Shown here piece after piece: positions 24,355 to 32,714 of a DNA stretch of 64,000 nucleotides. Every line of letters starts with the position of its first letter. Within the stretch, counting starts at the first letter, position 1. Source of the stretch: Akkermansia muciniphila (lineage in GTDB: Bacteria > Verrucomicrobiota > Verrucomicrobiia > Limisphaerales > UBA9464); the NCBI GenBank assembly GCA_945861565.1, contig CAMAUY010000006.1, positions 1 to 64,000 of the forward strand. The letters are read 5' to 3'. The translations under genes were made by a program, and so were the position numbers. The notes beneath the pieces were generated by a model. The model was given only the letters and a program-made list of their open reading frames with translations, did not search any database and was not told the DNA's origin.

Positions 24355-27135
24355 ATGGATCCCTCGCTCGTACTCACTCCTCACGGACGCCTTTTCGTAC
24401 CCCAAATCACCGATTCTTCCGAGGCGGTGCGGATGGAGTCGCCTTCGGCCACGCGGCAGTGGCAGTGGGCCGAAGCGTTTGCGGAGTCCTCGGCGGCGGG
24501 GTTGCTCGCGTTGGCGGGACAATCGATGGGCGATTTCGCGCATTTGCCAGCCGCTCTCTTTTGGCGCGAGTTCGCAAATCGTTATCTAGAAATGCTCGCC
24601 CACTCGCCCGACGTTCCGGACGGCGAGATTCCACCGCCGCTGCCTGCACCGCGCGAGGTGTTTCCCGAATGGGTTTTGCGTTTTCCGGCCATGCCAGGCG
24701 CTGAATACGCTTCCCTGGAAATTTTTGTGCGATTGTGGGATGAATTGGGTCGACACATTGTTGGGCAGATTCCCGCGGGCCAGAGTCAAAGGAAATGGCT
24801 CCAGACGCATTTTCCTGCCCTCTCCTTGCTCGGGAAGGTCACGTTTCATTTGGCGGAGAACAAACGCACGCCAGCCACCCCGTTTGCGTTCATGGCGACT
24901 TATACGCATCGGCTTTCCGCCCAGGAAAAACCGGTTCACCTGCCGCTGGCACGAGCGCTTCAGGAGTTCGCCGGTGCCCAAAACCAGGCGGCCTTACGAT
25001 CGCTGCTCGAGCCGGTCCAACGGGCCAGCGAAAAGAGCAAATGGGTGCGTGAGTTGCTCGATTCCCGGCGGGTCTTTCAACCGCAGGCCTGGACGCCTAC
25101 CGATGCCTATGAATTCTTGCGCGAAGTCAGTGTGATTGAGCAGTCCGGCATCACGACCCGAATACCGGACTGGTGGAAGGGCGGTCGCGGTCCCCGTCCA
25201 ACGGTTAAAGTCAGAGTTGGCGGCAATCCCGATTCGGTGCTCGGGCTTGATACGATGCTGGATTTTGCCGTTGAAAAATCGCTTGGCAATGAATCGCTTT
25301 CCGAAGAGGAGTGGCGGCAGTTAATGGCTGCGGGGACTGGACTTGTGCAGCTCCGCGGTCAATGGGTCGAAGCAAATTCAGAGAAACTTCAGGCAGTTCT
25401 GGATCACTGGAAATCCGTGCAACGCCAGGTGGGCGGGGACGGAGTTTCGTTCCTCGACGGCATGCGTCTTATCTCGGGCTTGCCGACCGGTGATCGCCTG
25501 AGTGACGCCACCAGCGACGGGGTGGCGGACACCGCGGATTGGTCCGAGGTCACTGCTGGCGGTTGGCTCCAGGAAACCCTCGAACGATTGCGTCAACTGA
25601 ACGGTCCACCCGGATTAGCAACCGTCTGGGACCACCAGCGGGATGGTCAATTGCAGGCCATACTGCGCCCATATCAAGTGACCGGCACGGAGTGGCTCTG
25701 GTTCCTTCAGAATATTGGACTCGGGGCGTGTCTGGCGGATGACATGGGGTTGGGCAAGACGATTCAAGTGATCGCGCTCCTGCTCCGATTGAAGCACGGA
25801 CCCCGCCTGGCAGGACGCGGCTCCAAGTCCACCACGGCGCCGTCTTTGCTCATCGTTCCTGCCTCATTGCTGGGTAATTGGAAGAACGAGCTTTCACGGT
25901 TTGGCCCTTCGTTGCGCGTCGGCTTTGCCCATCCGGCGGAAACACCCACTGAACGTTGGAGTTCGGATGCGGCCGCGGGGGAGTTTCTCCGTGAGCAGGA
26001 TCTCGTGGTGACGACCTATGGCCAGACGCTCCGGCTGTCGTGGTTGAAGGACTACACATGGAACCTCCTGGTGATCGATGAGGCCCAGGCGATCAAGAAC
26101 CCGGGTGCCCGCCAAACCCGCGCACTCAAAGCACTCCGGTCACGCGCGCGGATCGCCCTCTCCGGAACGCCCGTGGAAAATCGCCTCAGTGACCTCTGGT
26201 CGCTCTACGATTTTCTCAATCCGGGCCTGCTTGGAAATGGGACGGATTTTTCGCGTTTTGTCAAAAAGATCCAACAAACGGACTCGCCCGATTTTAGTCC
26301 CCTGCGACGTCTGGTACGCCCTTATCTGTTGCGACGATTGAAGACGGACCGCTCGGTGATCGCAGATTTACCGGACAAGACCGAGGTGACGACCTGGTGT
26401 TCCCTGACAAAGCCGCAGGCGGTTCTTTATCAGAAAAGCGTGGAAGAACTGGAGGAAAGACTCGAGGAATCCGTGGATGGCATCCAACGGCGGGGCCTCG
26501 TGCTGTCGTTCCTGATGCGGTTCAAACAGATTTGCAATCATCCCACGCAATGGACGGGGCTGGGAGGTTATCCCGCGGGCGAAAGCGGCAAGTTCCAGCG
26601 GATTTCAGAACTGGTTGAAGAAATGGCGTCCCGACAAGAAAAGGTTCTCATTTTCACCCAGTTTCGCGAACTGACCCTACCGCTTGCGGCGCACCTCGGT
26701 CCGATCTTTGGACGGACCGGCCTCACCCTGGACGGCACCACGCCGATCAAACAGCGGCAGCAACGAGTCGCCGATTTTCAGCGTGAGGAGGGGCCTCCGT
26801 TCTTCGTTCTTTCCCTGAAAGCGGGTGGCACAGGACTCAACCTGACGGCTGCCAACCATGTCATTCATTTCGATCGATGGTGGAATCCAGCGGTCGAGAA
26901 CCAGGCGACGGATCGTGCGTTTCGGATCGGCCAGAGGAAGAACGTACTGGTTCACAAGTTTGTCTGCCGCGGGACCATTGAGGAGCGCATTGACCAGCTA
27001 CTTCTGGAGAAAAAAAGACTAGCGGACTCGGTGCTGGGAAGTGAGGGTGGTGCCGAGAAACTTCTCACTGAAATGTCCAACGATCAATTGCTTAGGTTCG
27101 TCTCGCTCGACCTGAATTCCGCGGGGCACGATTAG
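24355..27135 (+). CDS. SNF2-family DEAD/DEAH-like helicase
   Basis: A 926-residue SF2 ATPase. An N-terminal region with the SNF2-associated domain (around residues 300-350, DFAVEKSLGNESLSEEEW) precedes the motor. Motif I is DDMGLGKT at residues 462-469, motif II DEAQ at 575-578, and motif VI QATDRAFRIGQ at 850-860. The protein would translocate on duplex DNA. The SWIM-domain gene follows by 49 bases, an arrangement also found in B. subtilis ywqA-ywqB. The frame runs upstream to 24262, overlapping the DegT gene; the ATG at 24355 is more plausible. Confidence 0.92.
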   Translation: MDPSLVLTPHGRLFVPQITDSSEAVRMESPSATRQWQWAEAFAESSAAGLLALAGQSMGDFAHLPAALFWREFANRYLEMLAHSPDVPDGEIPPPLPAPREVFPEWVLRFPAMPGAEYASLEIFVRLWDELGRHIVGQIPAGQSQRKWLQTHFPALSLLGKVTFHLAENKRTPATPFAFMATYTHRLSAQEKPVHLPLARALQEFAGAQNQAALRSLLEPVQRASEKSKWVRELLDSRRVFQPQAWTPTDAYEFLREVSVIEQSGITTRIPDWWKGGRGPRPTVKVRVGGNPDSVLGLDTMLDFAVEKSLGNESLSEEEWRQLMAAGTGLVQLRGQWVEANSEKLQAVLDHWKSVQRQVGGDGVSFLDGMRLISGLPTGDRLSDATSDGVADTADWSEVTAGGWLQETLERLRQLNGPPGLATVWDHQRDGQLQAILRPYQVTGTEWLWFLQNIGLGACLADDMGLGKTIQVIALLLRLKHGPRLAGRGSKSTTAPSLLIVPASLLGNWKNELSRFGPSLRVGFAHPAETPTERWSSDAAAGEFLREQDLVVTTYGQTLRLSWLKDYTWNLLVIDEAQAIKNPGARQTRALKALRSRARIALSGTPVENRLSDLWSLYDFLNPGLLGNGTDFSRFVKKIQQTDSPDFSPLRRLVRPYLLRRLKTDRSVIADLPDKTEVTTWCSLTKPQAVLYQKSVEELEERLEESVDGIQRRGLVLSFLMRFKQICNHPTQWTGLGGYPAGESGKFQRISELVEEMASRQEKVLIFTQFRELTLPLAAHLGPIFGRTGLTLDGTTPIKQRQQRVADFQREEGPPFFVLSLKAGGTGLNLTAANHVIHFDRWWNPAVENQATDRAFRIGQRKNVLVHKFVCRGTIEERIDQLLLEKKRLADSVLGSEGGAEKLLTEMSNDQLLRFVSLDLNSAGHD

Positions 27136-27184
27136 TGTTTATTCGCCTTCTCGAGATTCGCGCCCTAAACCTTCCGCAACTTCG

Positions 27185-28084
27185 ATGTCCTGGCACCAAT
27201 TTCGCCCCTACGTTTCCGTCGCCCAACGGCGGCAGCAAGCCGCAATGACCGCCAAGAAAATGGCGAAGCAAGGGCAGGCATTATCGCCGGTGCAACCGGA
27301 GGGGCGGGCGATAGCAACAACTTTTTGGGGCCTGGCTTGGTGCACCAACCTGGAATCCTATAGCGACTATTCGAACCGACTTCCGAGAGGGCGCACGTAC
27401 CTCCGTAACGGGTCGGTTATTGACCTCCAAATTGCGCCCGCTCTTATCACGGGCTTGGTACAGGGCTCATCTCTGTACAAGATCCGGATCCAGATTGAAT
27501 CGCTCCCCGGCTCCCGTTGGAAATCATTCTGTGCCGACAGTGCGGGTAAAGTTACGAGCCTGCTCGATTTGCTCCAGGGTCGCCTTTCGAAAGGTGTCCT
27601 CGAAGCGATCGCCCGTCCGGCCGATGGATTATTTCCCACTTCGAAGCAGATCAAGATGTCCTGCTCCTGCCCGGATTCGGCGGGATTGTGCAAGCATCTT
27701 GCCGCGGTGCTGTATGGAGTCGGCACGCGCCTCGATGAAAAGCCGGAACTTTTCTTTACGCTCCGTTCCGTTGACATGAAGGATTTGATCAGTGCCGCCA
27801 CGGCGTCGGCAACTCAATCGAGCGCGATTCAACGCGGAAATCGTTCGTTGGAAGGAGAAGATCTCAGTGCCTTGTTTGGCGTGGACGTCGAGTCCTCCGC
27901 TGTCGATGTGCCTGCGCGGAAGTCGGACCCGAAGCTCCGCAAAAAGCCGAAGAGACCAGTGAAGTCCCTCAAAGCGGCTGCGGCCGAACCTATGCCCGTG
28001 CCCATTGTTCCGGTTAAGAAGGCATCAGCCCCGCGGAAGTTCCGGGCCACTGCCTCGGCGGCAAAAAAGAGGTCTTCGAAATAA
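27185..28084 (+). CDS. SWIM zinc-finger protein
   Basis: A 299-residue protein with a SWIM zinc-binding motif: C160-S-C162-PDSAGL-C169-K-H171, fitting CxCx(n)CxH. N-terminal FWGLAWCTNLESYSDYSNRL is typical of the SWIM proteins that accompany SNF2 helicases. The tail is rich in Lys, Ala and Pro and probably disordered or DNA-binding. The likely role is to aid the neighbouring SNF2 helicase on DNA, as in known pairs; this is inferred from gene order. Confidence 0.88.
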   Translation: MSWHQFRPYVSVAQRRQQAAMTAKKMAKQGQALSPVQPEGRAIATTFWGLAWCTNLESYSDYSNRLPRGRTYLRNGSVIDLQIAPALITGLVQGSSLYKIRIQIESLPGSRWKSFCADSAGKVTSLLDLLQGRLSKGVLEAIARPADGLFPTSKQIKMSCSCPDSAGLCKHLAAVLYGVGTRLDEKPELFFTLRSVDMKDLISAATASATQSSAIQRGNRSLEGEDLSALFGVDVESSAVDVPARKSDPKLRKKPKRPVKSLKAAAAEPMPVPIVPVKKASAPRKFRATASAAKKRSSK

Positions 28085-28248
28085 TCCCGCTTTCTTCGAG
28101 AGTCTAGATTCAATCAGTCAACCATCCATCCAGCGCAGTGTTCGAACATTCTGAGGCCCTGCGTCTGAAGGCTCGCAGCTTTCAGCTGGGCTGTGAGTCA
28201 TTTTACGGTCAATTAAGAATTGGAGACAGGTCATTGCCTGGAAGGAAC

Positions 28249-29964
28249 TCACACCGTCGGTTTCGCTCGATTGGCGGTCTCGAGGATGGCATCAAGTACT
28301 TGGGACACTTCGGAGGCGATTTCTTTGACCGGGATGACGTCCGCGAGGCCGTGATAGTCGCGTTTGAAAGTTCTCTGCGGTGTGCCCAGCCGCTCATAAA
28401 ACAGTTTGAACAGGGGATCAAGAAAGTCATCCGTCACTTTAATATCTGGCCCCCAGGGATCGGGTTTGTTGGTGAGGCGCAACGCGTTAACTAGTTCGCC
28501 GACGCACGTCTCGAGGATGGCGAGGCGGTTCTTACGTTCGGCTTGCTCGATCAAGTCGTCGCTGCGGAGTCCGATCTGGATGAACGCACGCAAACTAGCC
28601 GGTGTGACGAGATAGTTTTCGATTTCACGCCGCGACCACATACGCTCGATCAGTTGCGAACCCGTTTGCAGTTCCTTTTCCAGCCGGTCGAAGAGCGCCA
28701 AGCCGACGAGGTCGGGTTTAGCTTCGCGCAACCCCAGATAATGTTGGCGGGCTTCCTGGGGCTGATTTGAGCCAAGGTGAATCACGGGAACCGAGTCGTG
28801 AAGAAGGGAGGCTGCGGGGTGTTGGGTGCGCGCGGCGAGACTACGAAGGATGACAAGATCGGTCGAGCCTTCCAGGTAGAGCATCCAACCTTTTTGTTCG
28901 GCAAGGTAGTAATCCGCCATGCGGATGCTTTCGAGAGCCTTTTTCACCTGGCTACGGGAGCGGGCGTCGACGCGGTGAGGCTTCCCCACAAACGCAATGA
29001 CCACGTCGCGTTCCGCTGCTTCCTGAAGGACGATTTCAGAATGGCTGGCAGCGATGATCTGCGAGCGCTGCTGGGCGGCGATGTCTGTTAGCAGATTGTA
29101 AACATCGCGCTGGCGGAGGATTTCAAGATGGGCGTCTGGTTCATCGAGCAGGAGGATTGCGCCCGGATTGGCGAGCATGTAGCTGAGCAGCAGAAGAACT
29201 TGTTGGCATCCCCGACCGGACGACGACAAGTCGAGCTCGACACCCGAATTCTCGCGATAGCCCAGGGAAAGTTCGGCGCGCTCCTTGATATAGGTGGGTT
29301 CGAGCAGCGTGATGTGGAACAGGGTGCGGATATGCTCGACGAGAGCCTGCCACGCGCTCTTGTCCTCGCGGGAGGACAGTTGCCAGCAAAGGTTGCGGAG
29401 CACCTCGGCCGTTCTGCCTTCACCGATAAGGACGCTGATTTCGCCGCCCTCCTTTCGGTGTTCGCGCTCGGCGAGGCCCGACATGGGCGGGAGAAAAACG
29501 ATGGGGTGACGTCGAGCTCCCTCCGGAACTTTTCCGTCGGCCGTATCTTTCAACCGGCAGTAGAAGGATTCCTCGTTGGCGTAGTAAAATTCCATCGAGC
29601 AAATCCATGGCTTATCCTCGTGCACACCCTCCGCCGTCAGTGTGATGTAAACCTTTTCGGTTCTTTGCTTGCCTTCATCGGACTTGGTGTCCTGCGTGTG
29701 AAGGTCGTTCCAAAGCAGCCGCGCGCTGGGGATGGGAATGGGATACAAATCCCGGCGGTTGATGGTGACGCCTTTGCGTTCGCTGGCGGCACTGTCATCG
29801 CGCTTTTCGGTCCAACGCCGCCAGCCGACATCCCATAGCGTCATCGCCTGCAGCGCGGAAGTCTTGCCGGAGTTGTTGGGCCCTACGAGAACCACGGCGT
29901 TGCCGAGTTCCAGCGTCGCGTATTCGAGTCGCTTGAAATTGGAGATGGTAAAGCGAGTGATCAT
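28249..29964 (-). CDS. AAA ATPase with TOPRIM-like domain (OLD-like)
   Basis: A 571-residue ABC-type ATPase. Walker A is GPNNSGKT (residues 28-35), the signature is LSSSGRGCQQ (246-255), Walker B is ILLLDEPDAH (270-279), and the switch histidine region is ASHS (306-309). After the ATPase a TOPRIM-like domain begins at YLEGSTDLVI, with acidic E365 and D369, and a later D426 in LFDRLEKE. This is the architecture of OLD-family nucleases and related defence ATPases. The adjacent SNF2-SWIM genes face it from the other strand. Whether it cuts DNA or RNA, and whether it needs a partner, is unknown. No helicase (GajB-like) gene is next to it. Confidence 0.8.
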   Translation of the reverse strand: MITRFTISNFKRLEYATLELGNAVVLVGPNNSGKTSALQAMTLWDVGWRRWTEKRDDSAASERKGVTINRRDLYPIPIPSARLLWNDLHTQDTKSDEGKQRTEKVYITLTAEGVHEDKPWICSMEFYYANEESFYCRLKDTADGKVPEGARRHPIVFLPPMSGLAEREHRKEGGEISVLIGEGRTAEVLRNLCWQLSSREDKSAWQALVEHIRTLFHITLLEPTYIKERAELSLGYRENSGVELDLSSSGRGCQQVLLLLSYMLANPGAILLLDEPDAHLEILRQRDVYNLLTDIAAQQRSQIIAASHSEIVLQEAAERDVVIAFVGKPHRVDARSRSQVKKALESIRMADYYLAEQKGWMLYLEGSTDLVILRSLAARTQHPAASLLHDSVPVIHLGSNQPQEARQHYLGLREAKPDLVGLALFDRLEKELQTGSQLIERMWSRREIENYLVTPASLRAFIQIGLRSDDLIEQAERKNRLAILETCVGELVNALRLTNKPDPWGPDIKVTDDFLDPLFKLFYERLGTPQRTFKRDYHGLADVIPVKEIASEVSQVLDAILETANRAKPTV

Positions 29965-30067
29965 TAGCGGTATTCTATAAGCGACATGGTGTTACAGACG
30001 GTGCAATCCAAGGCATTCAGAGCCATGGTGAATTAAAGTGCAACCGTCGGCGAGCCGGTTTTCAGGC

Positions 30068-31207
30068 TCAATCGTTTCGTAGCCACGCCTTGGTCCCGGC
30101 TTGAGATCGACGTTTATTGACCCGGTACGTGTGCTCCTTGCGTCCTTCGGATGTGGCGGCGAGCTCGCTTTGGAGTTTGAGAAAACTCGCATACCGTTCA
30201 CTCGCCAATTGGCCGGCGTCCACGGCGGCCTTCACGGCACAGCCCGGTTCTTTGTTGTGCGTGCAATCTCGAAATCGACAACCTGCACCGAATGCCATTA
30301 GATCCGGGAATGTCTCGCCGAGACCCCCGCCTCCGACCCACATGTGAAACTCCCGCATCCCGGGCGTGTCAATCACAAGACCGCCACAGGGAAGGGCAAT
30401 GAGCTCCCGCCAGGTGGTCGCGTGGCGCCCCTTCGAGTCGCTGTCACGAACTTCCAGTGTCGGTTGGGTTGCCTCGCCCAGGAGTCGGTTGATCAGACTC
30501 GATTTGCCAACCCCCGATGTGCCGATGAATACGACCGTCGAGCCAGGGGTGATGAATTCCCGCAGTTGACCAATGCCCTTCCGCGTCTTGGCGCTGACCA
30601 AAATGACGGGGATGTCGCCCGTCGCCTTCCGGATCTCGGCGACCCGCTCATCGACCTCGTCACACAAGTCTGCCTTATTGAGGAGTACCACGGGGCGCCC
30701 ACCCCCTTCGTGGACCATGACAAGAAACCGCTCGAGTCGACGCAGGTTGAAGGTCGCGTCTAATGCCTGGACGACGAATACCGTGTCGATGTTGGTTGCC
30801 AGCACTTGCTTCGCCATCTCCCGGCCGGTGACCTTGCGGGTCAAGGTTGTGCGACGGGGCAGGACGGCGCGTATGACGGCCTTCTCCTCGCCCGGTTGTC
30901 GGGCGATGGCGACCCAATCCCCCACTTTCGGGAGCGCGGAGTTTGTCCCACGGCGGTGATGGAGTTCACCCGCGATGACCGCCAGCAGGTCGCCCTGCTC
31001 TCCGACAACGGTATAGAAATGTTTGTCTTCCGTCACCACCCGAGCCGGCGTCAGTCCTTGGGCGTGAAAGGGCGTAAACGCATTCGCGAAGAAGGGGTTC
31101 CATCCGAGAGAGGCAAGTTCCATGCGGGCGGTTGGGTCATCCGGCAGGGGGGCCGCAAGGGAGACGCCGGAAGCGGTGAACGTTCCCGGGGCATCGATGG
31201 CCGGCAT
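30068..31207 (-). CDS. rsgA: Ribosome small-subunit-dependent GTPase A
   Basis: A 379-residue circularly permuted GTPase that helps late 30S maturation. The permuted order is visible: G4 NKAD at residues 177-180, G5 SAK at 205-207, G1 GTSGVGKS at 229-236, G3 DTPG at 280-283. The C-terminal zinc finger has C310, C315, H317 and C323. An OB-fold lies before the GTPase. The first 28 residues are unlike the family; translation may start at M29 (31123), where MELASLGWNPFF gives the usual N-terminus. The C-terminus ends with basic RNKRRSQ-like residues. Confidence 0.92.
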   Translation of the reverse strand: MPAIDAPGTFTASGVSLAAPLPDDPTARMELASLGWNPFFANAFTPFHAQGLTPARVVTEDKHFYTVVGEQGDLLAVIAGELHHRRGTNSALPKVGDWVAIARQPGEEKAVIRAVLPRRTTLTRKVTGREMAKQVLATNIDTVFVVQALDATFNLRRLERFLVMVHEGGGRPVVLLNKADLCDEVDERVAEIRKATGDIPVILVSAKTRKGIGQLREFITPGSTVVFIGTSGVGKSSLINRLLGEATQPTLEVRDSDSKGRHATTWRELIALPCGGLVIDTPGMREFHMWVGGGGLGETFPDLMAFGAGCRFRDCTHNKEPGCAVKAAVDAGQLASERYASFLKLQSELAATSEGRKEHTYRVNKRRSQAGTKAWLRND

Positions 31208-31242
31208 TCGTGTTGATCATGGCTCGGGCGGAGTAGGCTCGT

Positions 31243-31455
31243 TCATCGCATTTCGATGATCGCTGGTTTCTGCACGAGCCAAACCTTGTGGACCTCGGCT
31301 TTCTTCCGATTCGAGCTCGTCGGATAGTTGGCCACTTTCATTTGGCCGTCGAGGTGTTTTGCGTTTTGGGACGTGGCGGCAAGGGGGAAGAAGTAAGGGC
31401 CCGTTGCCGTCCTGTCGATGCAGCATTTCTCTTTGCCACCGGCCCGGGACCTCAC
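31243..31455 (-). CDS. Small unrecognised reading frame (possible remnant)
   Basis: A 70-codon frame between rsgA and glycerate kinase on the rsgA strand, ending 36 bases before the rsgA start. Its sequence (TATGPYFFPLAATSQNAKHL, ending KVWLVQKPAIIEMR) has balanced protein-like composition, but I recognise no family. The opposite strand is also open here because the glycerate kinase frame extends upstream, so the frame may be accidental or a gene remnant. Confidence 0.25.
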   Translation of the reverse strand: MRSRAGGKEKCCIDRTATGPYFFPLAATSQNAKHLDGQMKVANYPTSSNRKKAEVHKVWLVQKPAIIEMR

Positions 31456-31467
31456 ACACTTTCACTC

Positions 31468-32595
31468 ATGGCCCTGCATGTATTGATCTGTCCTGACAAA
31501 TTCAAGGGGACACTGTCGGCGCAGGCGGCGGCGGGCGCGATTGCCAACGGGTGGTGGTCCGCCCGACCTCAAGACGAAGTGGAGTGTATCCCGATGAGTG
31601 ATGGGGGGGATGGGTTTGGGGAAATATTGAGCCGGTTGATGGGGGCTCAAGAGCGGCTGGTTGCGACGGTGGATGCCGCAAACCGACCGCGAGAGGCCCG
31701 GTGGTGGTGGCAAGCCGAAACACGGACCGCTGTGATTGAGTCTGCGGAAGTCATTGGATTGGCGTTGCTCCCGGCGGGAAAGTTTCACCCCTTTGATTTG
31801 GATTCCCGGGGATTGGCCCCGGTGCTGAGGGCGGCGTGGGAGGAGGGTGCGGCGCAAGTCATCTTCGGGATCGGTGGCAGTGCAACCAACGACGGAGGCT
31901 TCGGCATGGCACGTGGGTTGGGTTGGAGATTTTTGCGGGGCGACGGGCAAGCGATTGAACGTTGGATACGGTTGGATGAACTTGCGAATTGGCAACCGGC
32001 GAGTGACCTACCCGCTGCAGCGGGCCTGACCGTGGCAGTCGATGTTGAGAATCCGCTGCTTGGATTGCAGGGTTGTACCCGGATTTTCGGACCCCAGAAG
32101 GGGATTCGAGGAGACCAGGCGCCGGTGGCAGAGGCATGCCTCGAGAAACTGGCCCGAATGGCCCGCGAGGATCTTGGAACCGATTTTGCGCGGGAGCCCG
32201 GCGCGGGAGCGGCGGGAGGATTGGGCTTTGGATTCCGCGTGTTTGCCGGCGCCCGGTTGGAGTCGGGTTTCGGGTTGTTTTCTAATTATGCAGGCCTCGC
32301 TCAGAAGATCGAGGCGGCGGATCTCGTGCTGACGGGTGAGGGAATGTTGGATCGCCAAACATGGATGGGGAAGGGGACCGGCCAACTGGCGCGACTGTGT
32401 CGCGAATTGGGTAAACGGTGTGTCGGCTTTGGAGGCATTGTGGAGGGAGCAACCTTGGAACCTGGCGGGGAACGGTTGTTTCATAGCCTGCATGGAATCG
32501 CTCCCGGTCTGACCAACCCCGGTCAGGCCAAGGCTGAGGCGGCGAAGTGGCTCGAAATCCTGGCACGCAAGGTCGCCGCGGAACACGATTGGTGA
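31468..32595 (+). CDS. glxK: Glycerate kinase
   Basis: A 375-residue enzyme of the GlxK/GarK family that phosphorylates glycerate with ATP. Typical motifs are PDKFKGTLSAQAAA near the N-terminus, MSDGGDGFGE (about residue 40), FGIGGSATNDGGFGMARGLG (around residue 131), GAGAAGGLGFGFR and TGEGMLDRQTWMGK. The frame is open to 31288 upstream, but the ATG at 31468 starts right at the family N-terminus MALHVLICPDKFK. It gives 2- or 3-phosphoglycerate for central metabolism. Confidence 0.92.
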   Translation: MALHVLICPDKFKGTLSAQAAAGAIANGWWSARPQDEVECIPMSDGGDGFGEILSRLMGAQERLVATVDAANRPREARWWWQAETRTAVIESAEVIGLALLPAGKFHPFDLDSRGLAPVLRAAWEEGAAQVIFGIGGSATNDGGFGMARGLGWRFLRGDGQAIERWIRLDELANWQPASDLPAAAGLTVAVDVENPLLGLQGCTRIFGPQKGIRGDQAPVAEACLEKLARMAREDLGTDFAREPGAGAAGGLGFGFRVFAGARLESGFGLFSNYAGLAQKIEAADLVLTGEGMLDRQTWMGKGTGQLARLCRELGKRCVGFGGIVEGATLEPGGERLFHSLHGIAPGLTNPGQAKAEAAKWLEILARKVAAEHDW

Positions 32596-32714
32596 TGCCT
32601 CGGAGCTCGGAAGATTTTTTTATCAGAGACCCGTTCGATTTACCGCTTCCCGGGTTCTGCTTGAACTCATGCCCGATTTCTTCTTCAATGACTTGGGTTT
32701 AGAGGACTCGACCG

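Noticed and set aside
32604..32622. Possible terminator after glycerate kinase (short palindrome then a T-run)
   Set aside because: The stem (CGGAGCTCGG region) lacks a proper loop and the pairing is weak, so it was not annotated.
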